A DNA stretch of 64,000 bases, from positions 1 through 64,000 of the forward strand of contig CAMNNQ010000051.1 of NCBI GenBank assembly GCA_946545645.1, read 5' to 3'. This document shows, one piece after another, positions 46,223-55,752 of the stretch (its first letter is position 1; every line of letters begins with the position of its first letter). This stretch comes from an uncultured Clostridia bacterium. Lineage in GTDB: Bacteria; Bacillota; Clostridia; Oscillospirales; Ruminococcaceae. The position numbers were made by a program, and so were the translations under genes. The notes under the pieces were generated by a model. The model was not told the origin of the DNA. It was given only the letters and a program-made list of their open reading frames with translations, and ran no database searches.

Positions 46223-47734
46223 ATGATTGGCACTTTTTGGTCGCTCGTTCCGCCCATTATTGCGATCCTGCTCGCTCTGCTGACTAAAGAAGTCTACAGT
46301 TCGCTGCTCGTCGGCATAATCGCCGGAGGGCTTTTCTTTACAGAATTTTCACCTATCAAAGCGATGAATCATATCATTGACAATGGTTTTATCGCTTCGC
46401 TTACAGATTCAGACCATGTGGGGATACTGATCTTCCTTGTGCTTCTGGGTTCTTTAGTAGCTTTGATGAACAAATCCGGAGGCTCTGCAGCTTTCGGAGA
46501 ATGGGCGATGATACATATCAAGACCAAGATAGGCGCTGAGATCGCTACCATCTGCCTCGGGATTATGATCTTCATTGACGATTATTTTAACTGCCTCACC
46601 GTCGGCAGCGTTATGGAGCCTATTGCTGCCCGCCATAAGGTTTCCCGTCAGAAGCTCTCTTATCTTATCGACGCTACGGCGGCTCCTGTCTGCATTATAG
46701 CTCCTGTGTCTTCCTGGGCTGCAGCAGTTACCTCTTCTGTAGATACGAATGACGGCTTCTCACTGTTTATACGCGCTATACCTTATAATTTCTATGCTTT
46801 GCTGACTATCGTGTTCATGCTTTCCATCGTTCTTCTGAATACTGATTTCGGCCCGATGCGTTCTTATGAAGCTATGGCTGAAAAGGCGGAAGAGATGGTT
46901 TCAAAGAGCGAGTCTATAAAAACCAAAGCCAGTGTCATAGATCTTATCCTCCCGGTTGCTGTTCTGATAATCTCCTGTATCATCGGTATGATCTATACCG
47001 GCGGCTTTTTCGACGGAGTTGGCTTCATAGATGCCTTTGCCGACTGCTCTGCACCAAAGGGCCTTGTTATAGGCTCGTCGCTGACACTTTTCCTTACAAT
47101 AGTTTATTATAGATTACGCGGCCTTGTCAGATTCAAGTCTTGTATGTCCTGTCTGCCTGAGGGCTTTGTAGCAATGGTGCCGGCTATCCTTATTCTGACC
47201 TTTGCATGGACACTCAATTCAATGACCGGCAGCCTTGAAGCCAAGAAATTTGTTGCCGATCTTATCCAGGGCAGTGCCGCTTCGCTGGAGAATTTTCTCC
47301 CCGCCATCATTTTCGTTATTGCAGCAGGCCTGTCTTTTGCGACAGGTACTTCCTGGGGCACATTTGGCATCTTGATCCCGATAGTTGTCAGCGCTTTCCC
47401 GACCAGCGACAAGACTATGATAGTGATCGGTGTCTCTGCCTGCATGGCCGGATCTGTATGCGGAGACCATTGTTCACCGATCTCCGATACTACTATAATG
47501 TCTTCTGCCGGAGCAAAATGTGAACACGTATCTCATGTCTCTTCGCAGTTGCCGTATGCTGTAACGGTTGCGATCATCTCGTTTGTAATGTATCTGTTGG
47601 CGGGATTTGTCAAGAGCTGGGTCATTTGTCTGCCGATAGGTATCGTTGTTACCATTCTATCTGTATTTATTATTAAAAAGCTGTTTTCTGTGGAGCAAAA
47701 GGATCAAACCAAACTTTTCAGAAAGAAAAGGTGA
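46223..47734 (+). CDS. Na+/H+ antiporter NhaC family protein
   Basis: ALLTKEVYSSLLVGIIAGGLFF, MIFIDDYFNCLTVGSVM, FATGTSWGTFGILIPI, CGDHCSPISDTTIMSSAGA; ATG 46223 after AAGGAAG. Confidence 0.92.
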   Translation: MIGTFWSLVPPIIAILLALLTKEVYSSLLVGIIAGGLFFTEFSPIKAMNHIIDNGFIASLTDSDHVGILIFLVLLGSLVALMNKSGGSAAFGEWAMIHIKTKIGAEIATICLGIMIFIDDYFNCLTVGSVMEPIAARHKVSRQKLSYLIDATAAPVCIIAPVSSWAAAVTSSVDTNDGFSLFIRAIPYNFYALLTIVFMLSIVLLNTDFGPMRSYEAMAEKAEEMVSKSESIKTKASVIDLILPVAVLIISCIIGMIYTGGFFDGVGFIDAFADCSAPKGLVIGSSLTLFLTIVYYRLRGLVRFKSCMSCLPEGFVAMVPAILILTFAWTLNSMTGSLEAKKFVADLIQGSAASLENFLPAIIFVIAAGLSFATGTSWGTFGILIPIVVSAFPTSDKTMIVIGVSACMAGSVCGDHCSPISDTTIMSSAGAKCEHVSHVSSQLPYAVTVAIISFVMYLLAGFVKSWVICLPIGIVVTILSVFIIKKLFSVEQKDQTKLFRKKR

Positions 47735-47740
47735 GCCTTG

Positions 47741-49201
47741 ATGAATAAGGTCGAAAGTATAAAGAGAATACTTTGCCTTATTGCTGCTTTGTGCTGCTGC
47801 TTTGCTGTTAAAGGCAGTGTTTCAGACGAGGGCGCGCTTTCCTATGCCGCAGAAGACGAAAACCAGTATGATGTACGTCTTTCCGAACTCGACCGTGAAC
47901 AGGAAGAGCTTGACAGGCGCATAGCTTCAGCGGGGGCTGATGCGGATTCTAAGCGTGAAAAACTCAGTGCCCTATCTGAAAAGATCGAAAGCCTGAGAAA
48001 AGAGCTGGATGAGACCGAGGCTTATTCTCTCAAGCTGGAAGATGAAGTCATGGAGCTGGACACGAAGCTCAGAGAAACTGACCGTCAGCTCCGTGAGAAA
48101 GAGAACGAGATCAAAAAAGAGGTCAACGGATTTCTCGGCAGGATGCGTGCTCTGTATGTGGCAGGCTCTTCAACCTATGCCGATGTTCTGCTCTCATCAG
48201 AAAACTTTTACGATGTTCTTATGCGCAGTGAGCTTATAGAGCGTGTTGCAAAGCACGATAACGATACTCTTAAGAGCCTTTTAGGAATGCTTGAGCAGAT
48301 TAAACATGATAAAGCCGTCCTGGAAGAAGAGAGCAAGGCTCTCAAAGAGCGTTCTGCCCAGTGCGGAGAGCAATGGGAGCGCTATATCAGCAGCTTTGCA
48401 GAATTGGAGTCTGCATCGGCGGAATATGAAGCGGAGCTGTCGCAGCTTGAAAACACCCAGTATGAGCTTTCTCAGCGCGTTTCGGAGATCGAGAGTGAAC
48501 GCGCCGAGGTGAGGTCTAAGGCTGAACAGTCGTCTCTGGATGCTCTGACCGAGACATTACCGCCCGAAACTTCTTCCTATTCCAGCGAGACAACAGAACT
48601 GCCGCCGGAGACATCACCGATCCAGCCGTCCGTTACTGCTGCACCGGTCACCGAAGAACTGCCTCCCGAGACTCCCACTTCCGCAGTAACAGAGACTCCT
48701 GAGCCGCCCCCCGAGGTTAACGAAACTCAGACGGAGAAAACTTCAAAAGTAACTGTTATCGCACCTCCGGAGACTTCTAAGCAGACTGCTGCGCCGCAGC
48801 CGACATCCCCGAGCTCTGCTGTTGAGCAGAAGATAAAGATAGTCTGCGACTATGCAAGAGCAAATCAGGGCGGAGCTTATGTCTGGGCAGGGGAGAGCTT
48901 CAGAGCCTGCGATTGTTCCGGACTTGTCAAGATCTGTTATAAAAAGGTAGGGATAGATCTTCCCCATTATGCCGCATATCAGGCTGAATACGGCCGTACA
49001 GTAGCCCTTTCAGATATCAGGGCGGGAGACCTTGTGTTCTTCGGGAACTATGATTATGCCTCGATCTACCATGTTGGCATTTATGTCGGAAACGGAAAAA
49101 TGGTCCATGCCCAGAGCACAGATACGGGTATCGTTATCTCTGATTTTTATAATTATATCCGCTGGAGCCACGTTACCTGCATAAAGCGCCTGCTTACATA
49201 A
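47741..49201 (+). CDS. secreted NlpC/P60 peptidoglycan hydrolase with N-terminal coiled coil
   Basis: Signal peptide, long coiled coil (PcsB/CwlO-like), PPET-rich linker, C-terminal CDCSGLVKICYKKVGIDLPHYAAYQ and HVGIYVGNGKMVHA motifs. Confidence 0.92.
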   Translation: MNKVESIKRILCLIAALCCCFAVKGSVSDEGALSYAAEDENQYDVRLSELDREQEELDRRIASAGADADSKREKLSALSEKIESLRKELDETEAYSLKLEDEVMELDTKLRETDRQLREKENEIKKEVNGFLGRMRALYVAGSSTYADVLLSSENFYDVLMRSELIERVAKHDNDTLKSLLGMLEQIKHDKAVLEEESKALKERSAQCGEQWERYISSFAELESASAEYEAELSQLENTQYELSQRVSEIESERAEVRSKAEQSSLDALTETLPPETSSYSSETTELPPETSPIQPSVTAAPVTEELPPETPTSAVTETPEPPPEVNETQTEKTSKVTVIAPPETSKQTAAPQPTSPSSAVEQKIKIVCDYARANQGGAYVWAGESFRACDCSGLVKICYKKVGIDLPHYAAYQAEYGRTVALSDIRAGDLVFFGNYDYASIYHVGIYVGNGKMVHAQSTDTGIVISDFYNYIRWSHVTCIKRLLT

Positions 49202-49379
49202 CGGTTACGCCGGAGCTGCATCTTTCACGATGCGGCTCTGTTTTTGTTATAATTGGTATTGATTGTAATTAAAGTGTAATCCTGCCTGAGTAATTGTCAT
49301 TATTTATATATTGATTTTGCGGGAAAGTCGTGCTATCATTTAAGCAGAAAAGCAAAATACCGAAAGGAAATGCTGATAT

Positions 49380-50207
49380 ATGTGTATTTCTAATAGAAAA
49401 CTGCTCGCTGCGGCGGCCTGTGCCGCTCTGGTACTTGCATCCTGCGGAAAAACTGACAGCAGCAAAGCTGCCGATGTGGAAAATACAACACAGCCTCCTG
49501 CAACCGTCTCTCAGGCAGCCCAGGAGATGAATACCGACGCCGCGGCTGTTACAGAGACCACTGCCGTAACAGAAACTGAGGCGGCTCCCGGATCAGAGAC
49601 CGCACCCGAGTCAGAAATCCCTCCTGAGCCGGAGCCTGAAGCATCTACCCGTACTGATCTTCTGAAAACTGTTGACCCGGAAAGTTTGTTTACTAATCCT
49701 ATGGGTGGGCAGAAGACATTTGCAGAGCTGCTTGAGAGCGGATATGCAAATGTTACTGAAGAAGGTGTAGGCTATGCTGTAATGTTTTCTGATGTCGCTG
49801 CTGGGCACGCCATAATGGATACATATTATACACTTGACGGCGGCCTTTCGTGGACTGAGGACGAAAAGGCTATGATAGTCTACGGCTCCAGCGCTTCTGT
49901 GTCTCTTGAGGACGGTAGGCTGGTCATCGTTACCGGATCCGATAAGATCGGACCGTCGCTGGCGGTCTGCTCCGTATCCTTTGATAAGGATGCTGAAGGC
50001 GCTAAGATAGTTTTCAGCGAGAGAAACAAGCTCTCGTTCAATGATGTTCCTGAGCCTGCTTCGCTTAAACCGGAGATCGAATACCTCGGAGGCTATGATA
50101 TAAGGCTCACAGTTTCCGACAGCATAAGCGGAGGCTCTGTCTATGAGGGACAGGCAGAGCTTGACCGCGATACTCTTGAGCTCGTTTTGCCGGACGCGGC
50201 AGATTGA
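49380..50207 (+). CDS. predicted lipoprotein with Thr/Glu/Pro-rich linker
   Basis: Signal with lipobox LASC; ETTAVTETEAAPGSETAPESEIPPEPEPEAS linker; GAAAGGA upstream. Confidence 0.8.
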   Translation: MCISNRKLLAAAACAALVLASCGKTDSSKAADVENTTQPPATVSQAAQEMNTDAAAVTETTAVTETEAAPGSETAPESEIPPEPEPEASTRTDLLKTVDPESLFTNPMGGQKTFAELLESGYANVTEEGVGYAVMFSDVAAGHAIMDTYYTLDGGLSWTEDEKAMIVYGSSASVSLEDGRLVIVTGSDKIGPSLAVCSVSFDKDAEGAKIVFSERNKLSFNDVPEPASLKPEIEYLGGYDIRLTVSDSISGGSVYEGQAELDRDTLELVLPDAAD

Positions 50208-50240
50208 CCGGGCTCAGGTGATATAAATCTTTACATATAA

Positions 50241-50284
50241 AAGGGGCTTTCGCTTTCGATCGGGCGAAGGCTTCTTGCTTTTTG
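50241..50284 (+). terminator. Rho-independent terminator
   Basis: GGGGCTTTCGC-tttcgatcgg-GCGAAGGCTTC with downstream T-rich run. Confidence 0.6.
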
Positions 50285-50377
50285 GACAGTTGATCATTCA
50301 AACCGCGAATATACGCAGTTTGGCGGATATAGTTACAAGATGTTGTGTCTGTTAAGAAAAATTAACATTATTTTCAC

Positions 50378-50406
50378 TTTACAAAATCAAGGAGGCGTGC
50401 TATAAT
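50378..50406 (+). promoter_or_regulatory. sigma-A-type promoter of carA
   Basis: TTTACA (50378-50383), 17 nt, TATAAT (50401-50406). Confidence 0.8.
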
Positions 50407-50442
50407 AAATAAGATAAAATTGTGTCAAAGGAGGAGTTATAA

Positions 50443-51516
50443 GTGCAGAAAGCGTACTTGATTTTGGAAAACGGCACGATATTTGAAGGAAAGAGCTTCG
50501 GCGCTTCCGGAGAAGCGGTCGGTGAGATCGTTTTTACCACTTCGATGACAGGATATGTTGAGACAATTACCGATCCCAGCTATTATGGCCAGATCGTTGT
50601 TCAGACATTCCCGCTCATTGGTAATTACGGTGTTATGAAAGACGATTTCCAGTCAGCTCGCCCGCAGGTAAAGGCATATATTGTTCGAGAATGGTGTCAG
50701 GAGCCCAGCAACTTCCGTTGTGAGGGTAATCTTGACACTTTTTTAAAGGAGAATAATATAGTCGGCCTCTGCGGCATAGACACCAGGCAGCTCACAAAGA
50801 TCGTCCGCGAATCAGGCGTTATGAACGGCAAGATAGTCTGCGAGGGTTCCGGCTTCAGTTTCGATGACCTCAAAAACTATGTTATCAGAGACGCTGTCAA
50901 GAATACGACTTGTGATAAGGAATATGTCTGCCCCGCAGACGGAGAGACAAAACGCAGGATCGTTCTCTACGATTTCGGAACAAAGCGCAGCATAATAAAG
51001 CAGCTTACTCTTCGCGGCTGCGAGGTAACTGTTGTTCCCGCTTATACAAAGATCGAAAGGATAAAGGAGCTGGCTCCCGACGGGATCATGCTTTCCAACG
51101 GCCCCGGAGACCCTGCCGAGAATACAGAGATTATCGCTGAGCTCAAAAAACTCATTGATCTGGATATCCCGACCTTCGCTATCTGCCTCGGACATCAGTT
51201 ATATGCTCTGGCTCACGGCGCTTCTACCTCCAAGCTCAAATACGGACACAGAGGTGCTAACCAGCCTGTTACCGATACCGAGACCGGAAGAGTATATATC
51301 ACCAGCCAGAACCATGGCTACGCAGTTGTCAATGATTCTGTCGGCGATTATGCCAAAGTCTCCTTTGTAAATACCAACGACGGTACCTGCGAAGGTGTCC
51401 GCTATGTAAATGAAAAGGCTTTCTCGGTGCAGTTCCACCCCGAGGCTTGCGGCGGCCCGAAGGACCCGGGCTTCCTCTTCGACAGATTCATGGTCCTGAT
51501 CGACGATAACAAGTAA
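50443..51516 (+). CDS. carA: carbamoyl-phosphate synthase small subunit
   Basis: AYLILENGTIFEGKSFG, SMTGYVETITDPSYYGQIV, MLSNGPGDPAEN, FAICLGHQLYALAHGA, VQFHPEACGGP; GTG start after AGGAGG. Confidence 0.97.
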   Translation: MQKAYLILENGTIFEGKSFGASGEAVGEIVFTTSMTGYVETITDPSYYGQIVVQTFPLIGNYGVMKDDFQSARPQVKAYIVREWCQEPSNFRCEGNLDTFLKENNIVGLCGIDTRQLTKIVRESGVMNGKIVCEGSGFSFDDLKNYVIRDAVKNTTCDKEYVCPADGETKRRIVLYDFGTKRSIIKQLTLRGCEVTVVPAYTKIERIKELAPDGIMLSNGPGDPAENTEIIAELKKLIDLDIPTFAICLGHQLYALAHGASTSKLKYGHRGANQPVTDTETGRVYITSQNHGYAVVNDSVGDYAKVSFVNTNDGTCEGVRYVNEKAFSVQFHPEACGGPKDPGFLFDRFMVLIDDNK

Positions 51517-51530
51517 GGGAGTGAAAGAAT

Positions 51531-54500
51531 ATGCCTTTGAATAAAGATATCAAGCGTGTACTGGTCATCGGCTCCGGCCCTATCGTTATCGGACAGGCCG
51601 CTGAGTTCGATTACGCTGGTACTCAGGCTTGCCGCGCTTTGAAGGAGGAAGGGCTTGAGGTCATCCTCATCAATTCCAACCCTGCTACAATTATGACAGA
51701 TAAGGCTATGGCCGATAAGATCTATATCGAGCCGCTGACTCTTGAAACTGTAAAAAGAGTAATCAAGAAAGAGCGCCCCGACAGCGTCCTTTCAACTCTC
51801 GGCGGTCAGACCGGCCTTACGCTTTCTATGCAGCTGGCAAAATCCGGCTTCCTTGATGAATACGGCGTAAAGCTCCTTGGAGCTAAGCCGCTTACTATAG
51901 ACAAGGCCGAAGACAGACTCATGTTCAAGGAAACTATGGAGTCCATCGGTCAGCCCTGCATACCCTCTATTGTTGTAAACACAGTTGAAGACGCTGTCGA
52001 TTTTGCTAAAAGGGAAGATGTCGGCTATCCGCTCATCATCCGCCCTGCTTTCACCCTCGGCGGAACAGGCGGCGGTATCGTTCATAACGAGGATGAGCTC
52101 CGTGAGATCACAAGAAACGGCCTTTATCTTTCGCCTATCACTCAGGTCCTTGTCGAGAAGTGTGTTTCCGGTTGGAAGGAGATAGAGTTTGAGGTAATGC
52201 GCGATTCCGCAGGAAATGTCATTACTATCTGCTCTATGGAGAATGTTGACCCTGTCGGCGTTCATACCGGAGACTCCATTGTTGTTGCTCCCTGTGTTAC
52301 ACTTGCTGATAAAGAGTTCCAGATGCTGCGCTCTGCGGCTCTGAAGATAGTTGATACTCTTGAGGTAGAGGGCGGCTGCAACTGCCAGTTCGCACTTAAT
52401 CCGGATAGTTTTGAGTATGCTGTTATCGAGGTTAATCCCCGTGTATCCCGTTCTTCGGCTCTGGCCTCCAAAGCGACAGGATATCCTATCGCTAAGGTAG
52501 CTACAAAGATCGCCATCGGTTACCGCCTTGACGAGATCATCAACGCCGTTACAGGCAAGACCTACGCTTGCTTTGAGCCTTCTATTGACTATCTCGTTGT
52601 AAAGCTCCCCAAGTGGCCCTTTGATAAGTTCGTATATGCTAAGCGTGAGCTTGGCACTCAGATGAAGGCTACCGGTGAGGTAATGTCTATCGGTACATCA
52701 TTCGAGCAGGCTATAATGAAGGCTGTCCGCGGTGCAGAGATCGGTCACGACAGTCTCCGCTCTCCGAAGCTAGCCTCATTTTCTGATGACGAGATCCGTC
52801 AGAAGCTGCACGATTGCAACGATGAGCGTTTGTTCGTAGTTTATGAAGCTCTCCGCAGAGGCGTTACTCCTGAGGAAATCTTTGATGTCACCAAGATCGA
52901 TAAATGGTTCACATATAAGATGCTGAACCTTGTCGCTATGGAGAATGAGCTTGAAAAAGGCGATATCTCCTATGAGACCTATCATCAGGCCAAGAAGCTG
53001 GGCTTCCCGGATAAGGTCATCGAAAGGCTCACCGGTCAGAAGATCGAAAAGCCGCTGCACGCTGTATATAAAATGGTCGATACCTGTGCAGCAGAGTTTG
53101 CTGCTCAGACTCCTTACTTCTATTCGACCTACGACAGCGAGGACGAAGCTGAAGAATTTATCAAATCTGTTCATACAGGCAATAAGACAGTTATCGTATT
53201 CGGTTCCGGCCCTATCCGTATCGGTCAGGGCATCGAGTTCGATTACGCATCCGTACACTGCGTATGGGCTCTCAAAGAAAAAGGCTTCGATGTTGTTATC
53301 GTTAACAACAATCCCGAGACTGTTTCAACCGACTTCGATACAGCCGACAGACTTTACTTCGAGCCGCTTACCAATGAGGATGTAATGAACATCATCCGGA
53401 TTGAGAAGCCTTACGGTGTTGTCGTAGCCTTCGGCGGACAGACAGCAATCAAGCTCACCAAGCATCTGGCAGAACAGGGTGTCAATATCCTCGGAACTCC
53501 TCCCGATTCCATCGATGCTGCTGAGGACAGAGAGCGTTTTGACGAGCTGCTTGAGCTGCACAAGATCAAGAGGCCTCAGGGCTTTACCGTTATGACCACC
53601 GAAGAGGCTCTGGAAGTCGCCAACAAGATCGAGTATCCTGTTCTTATGCGTCCTTCCTATGTTCTCGGCGGACAGAATATGATTATCGCCTTCAACGATG
53701 CAGATATCAAGGAGTATATGGCCATAATCCTTGCTCAGGGCATCGAGAATCCTGTACTTATTGATAAGTACCTTATGGGTCCCGAGCTGGAAGTCGATGC
53801 GATTTGTGACGGCGAAGATATCCTTATCCCCGGTATCATGGAGCATATAGAGAGAGCCGGTATCCATTCCGGTGACTCTATCGCTGTATACCCTGCATGG
53901 AACGTTTCCGATAAAATGATCGAACGTATCATTGACTGCTCCAAGAAGCTGGCTGTTTCTCTCAATACCAAGGGACTTGTAAACATTCAGTACCTCATCT
54001 ACCATGATGAGCTCTATGTTATCGAAGTCAACCCGCGTTCTTCGAGAACAATTCCTTATATCTCGAAGGTTACAGGAGTTCCTATGGTCGATCTTGCTAC
54101 AAGAGCTATGCTGGGCGAGAAGCTGGCTGATATGGGCTTCGGTACCGGGCTCTATCCCAATTCGCCTTATGTGGCTGTCAAGGTCCCGGTATTCTCCTTT
54201 GAGAAGCTGATCGACGTTGATAACCACCTTGGCCCTGAGATGAAGTCTACCGGAGAAGTTCTCGCAGTAGCTTCCAGCCTTGAGGAATCTCTCTATAAAG
54301 GCCTTACTGCTGCCGGATATAAGCTGGGCAATAAGGGCGGCGTCCTTATCACTGTAAGAGATTCCGATAAGGGGGAGATACCTCAGACAGCTAAGGCTTT
54401 CTATGATCTCGGGTTCAAGATCTATGCTACGAAGGGTACAGCTCAGGTGCTCTCCGAACACGGAGTTCCCTGCGAGGCTGTTGCCAAGATCCATGAGGCC

Positions 54501-55586
54501 GAGGAGAATACTCTGACGCTTATAGAGAGCGGAAAGATCGCTTATGTTATCTCCACAAGCTCTAAGGGGCGTATCCCCACAAGAGATTCGGTTAAGATCA
54601 GAAGAAAGACAGTCGAGAGAAACATCCCCTGCCTGACTTCTATTGATACTGCCAACGCTATCGCTTCCTCTATCAGAAGCAAGTTCACCGAGGATAATAC
54701 CGAGATCGTTGACATAAACAATATGCGCACCGAGAAGAAGCGCCTTGAATTCACCAAGATGCAGGGCTGCGGAAACGACTACATCTACTTCAACTGCTTC
54801 GATCAGAAGATCGACAACCCCGAGGGCCTTGCCCTCAAGCTCTCTGACAGACACTTCGGTATCGGCGGAGACGGTGTCATCCTCATCGAGCGCTCAGATG
54901 TTGCTGCCGGAAAGATGCGTATGTTCAATCTTGACGGCTCCGAGGGAAGAATGTGCGGTAACGGTATCCGCTGTGTTGCTAAGTTCATGAGAGACAACGG
55001 TCTCGTTGACAGCGACGATTTCACCATTGAGACTCTCAGCGGTATCATGAAGATAACTCTTACACGTCATTACGGCGAGGTTAACGGTGCAACTGTCAAT
55101 ATGGGCAAGGCTGTACTCGATCCGAAACAGATCCCCGTTGCTCTTGAACCTAACAAGGACGGCGCTGTTGTTGACAGGGAAGTCGAGATAGGCGGAGCTA
55201 AGTATAACATTACCTGCGTATCTATGGGCAATCCTCACGCTGTAGTCTTTATGAAGAATATCGACGACCTTGACATAGAGGACATAGGGCCTAAGTTCGA
55301 GTTCGATAAGAGCTTCCCTGAGAGAATCAATACCGAGTTCATCAAGGTCATTGATGAGAATACTCTTAAGATGAGAGTTTGGGAACGCGGCTCCGGCGAG
55401 ACCTGGGCTTGCGGGACCGGTGCCTGCGCAGCAGCTGTTGCGGCTGTTCAGAACGGCTTCTGTAAAAAGGATCAGAATATAATCGTCCGCCTCAAAGGCG
55501 GAGACCTTGTAGTACGATATACCGATGATGCAGTCTATATGACAGGTGATGCAGTAACGGTATATTCCGGAACGATCGTTATCTGA
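51531..55586 (+). CDS. fusion: carbamoyl-phosphate synthase large subunit (about aa 1-1066) + diaminopimelate epimerase (about aa 1072-1351)
   Basis: CarB: VLVIGSGPIVIGQAAEFDYAGTQACRAL, two ATP-grasp halves (second from VFGSGPIRIGQGIEFDYASVHCVWAL), MGS domain AFYDLGFKIYATKGTAQVL. DapF: LEFTKMQGCGNDYIYFN, MCGNGIRCVAKF, ERGSGETWACGTGACAAAVAA. One uninterrupted 1351-codon ORF. Confidence 0.96.
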   Translation: MPLNKDIKRVLVIGSGPIVIGQAAEFDYAGTQACRALKEEGLEVILINSNPATIMTDKAMADKIYIEPLTLETVKRVIKKERPDSVLSTLGGQTGLTLSMQLAKSGFLDEYGVKLLGAKPLTIDKAEDRLMFKETMESIGQPCIPSIVVNTVEDAVDFAKREDVGYPLIIRPAFTLGGTGGGIVHNEDELREITRNGLYLSPITQVLVEKCVSGWKEIEFEVMRDSAGNVITICSMENVDPVGVHTGDSIVVAPCVTLADKEFQMLRSAALKIVDTLEVEGGCNCQFALNPDSFEYAVIEVNPRVSRSSALASKATGYPIAKVATKIAIGYRLDEIINAVTGKTYACFEPSIDYLVVKLPKWPFDKFVYAKRELGTQMKATGEVMSIGTSFEQAIMKAVRGAEIGHDSLRSPKLASFSDDEIRQKLHDCNDERLFVVYEALRRGVTPEEIFDVTKIDKWFTYKMLNLVAMENELEKGDISYETYHQAKKLGFPDKVIERLTGQKIEKPLHAVYKMVDTCAAEFAAQTPYFYSTYDSEDEAEEFIKSVHTGNKTVIVFGSGPIRIGQGIEFDYASVHCVWALKEKGFDVVIVNNNPETVSTDFDTADRLYFEPLTNEDVMNIIRIEKPYGVVVAFGGQTAIKLTKHLAEQGVNILGTPPDSIDAAEDRERFDELLELHKIKRPQGFTVMTTEEALEVANKIEYPVLMRPSYVLGGQNMIIAFNDADIKEYMAIILAQGIENPVLIDKYLMGPELEVDAICDGEDILIPGIMEHIERAGIHSGDSIAVYPAWNVSDKMIERIIDCSKKLAVSLNTKGLVNIQYLIYHDELYVIEVNPRSSRTIPYISKVTGVPMVDLATRAMLGEKLADMGFGTGLYPNSPYVAVKVPVFSFEKLIDVDNHLGPEMKSTGEVLAVASSLEESLYKGLTAAGYKLGNKGGVLITVRDSDKGEIPQTAKAFYDLGFKIYATKGTAQVLSEHGVPCEAVAKIHEAEENTLTLIESGKIAYVISTSSKGRIPTRDSVKIRRKTVERNIPCLTSIDTANAIASSIRSKFTEDNTEIVDINNMRTEKKRLEFTKMQGCGNDYIYFNCFDQKIDNPEGLALKLSDRHFGIGGDGVILIERSDVAAGKMRMFNLDGSEGRMCGNGIRCVAKFMRDNGLVDSDDFTIETLSGIMKITLTRHYGEVNGATVNMGKAVLDPKQIPVALEPNKDGAVVDREVEIGGAKYNITCVSMGNPHAVVFMKNIDDLDIEDIGPKFEFDKSFPERINTEFIKVIDENTLKMRVWERGSGETWACGTGACAAAVAAVQNGFCKKDQNIIVRLKGGDLVVRYTDDAVYMTGDAVTVYSGTIVI

Positions 55587-55597
55587 TAGTTTGAACT

Positions 55598-55630
55598 GAC
55601 CCGGAAGGATAAGGACTTCCGGGTCTTTTT
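55598..55630 (+). terminator. Rho-independent terminator after carB-dapF
   Basis: GACCCGGAAG-gataagga-CTTCCGGGTCTTTTT. Confidence 0.88.
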
Positions 55631-55695
55631 ATGCCTTAGAAGTGTGAACAAAATGTAAAATTTTTGAATGAACGATTATGCAAAGATGATTTATG

Positions 55696-55724
55696 TTGAC
55701 AGAAAGTACAAAAACTGTTATAAT
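55696..55724 (+). promoter_or_regulatory. sigma-A-type promoter of pilin-like gene
   Basis: TTGACA, 17 nt, TATAAT. Confidence 0.75.
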
Positions 55725-55752
55725 GTTCTCGGGAAGTGAGGAGGTTATAACT

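Noticed and set aside
53325-54854. 509-aa minus-strand ORF antisense to carB-dapF
   Set aside because: No recognisable protein features; lies opposite a clearly coding frame, and long shadow ORFs are common with this codon bias.
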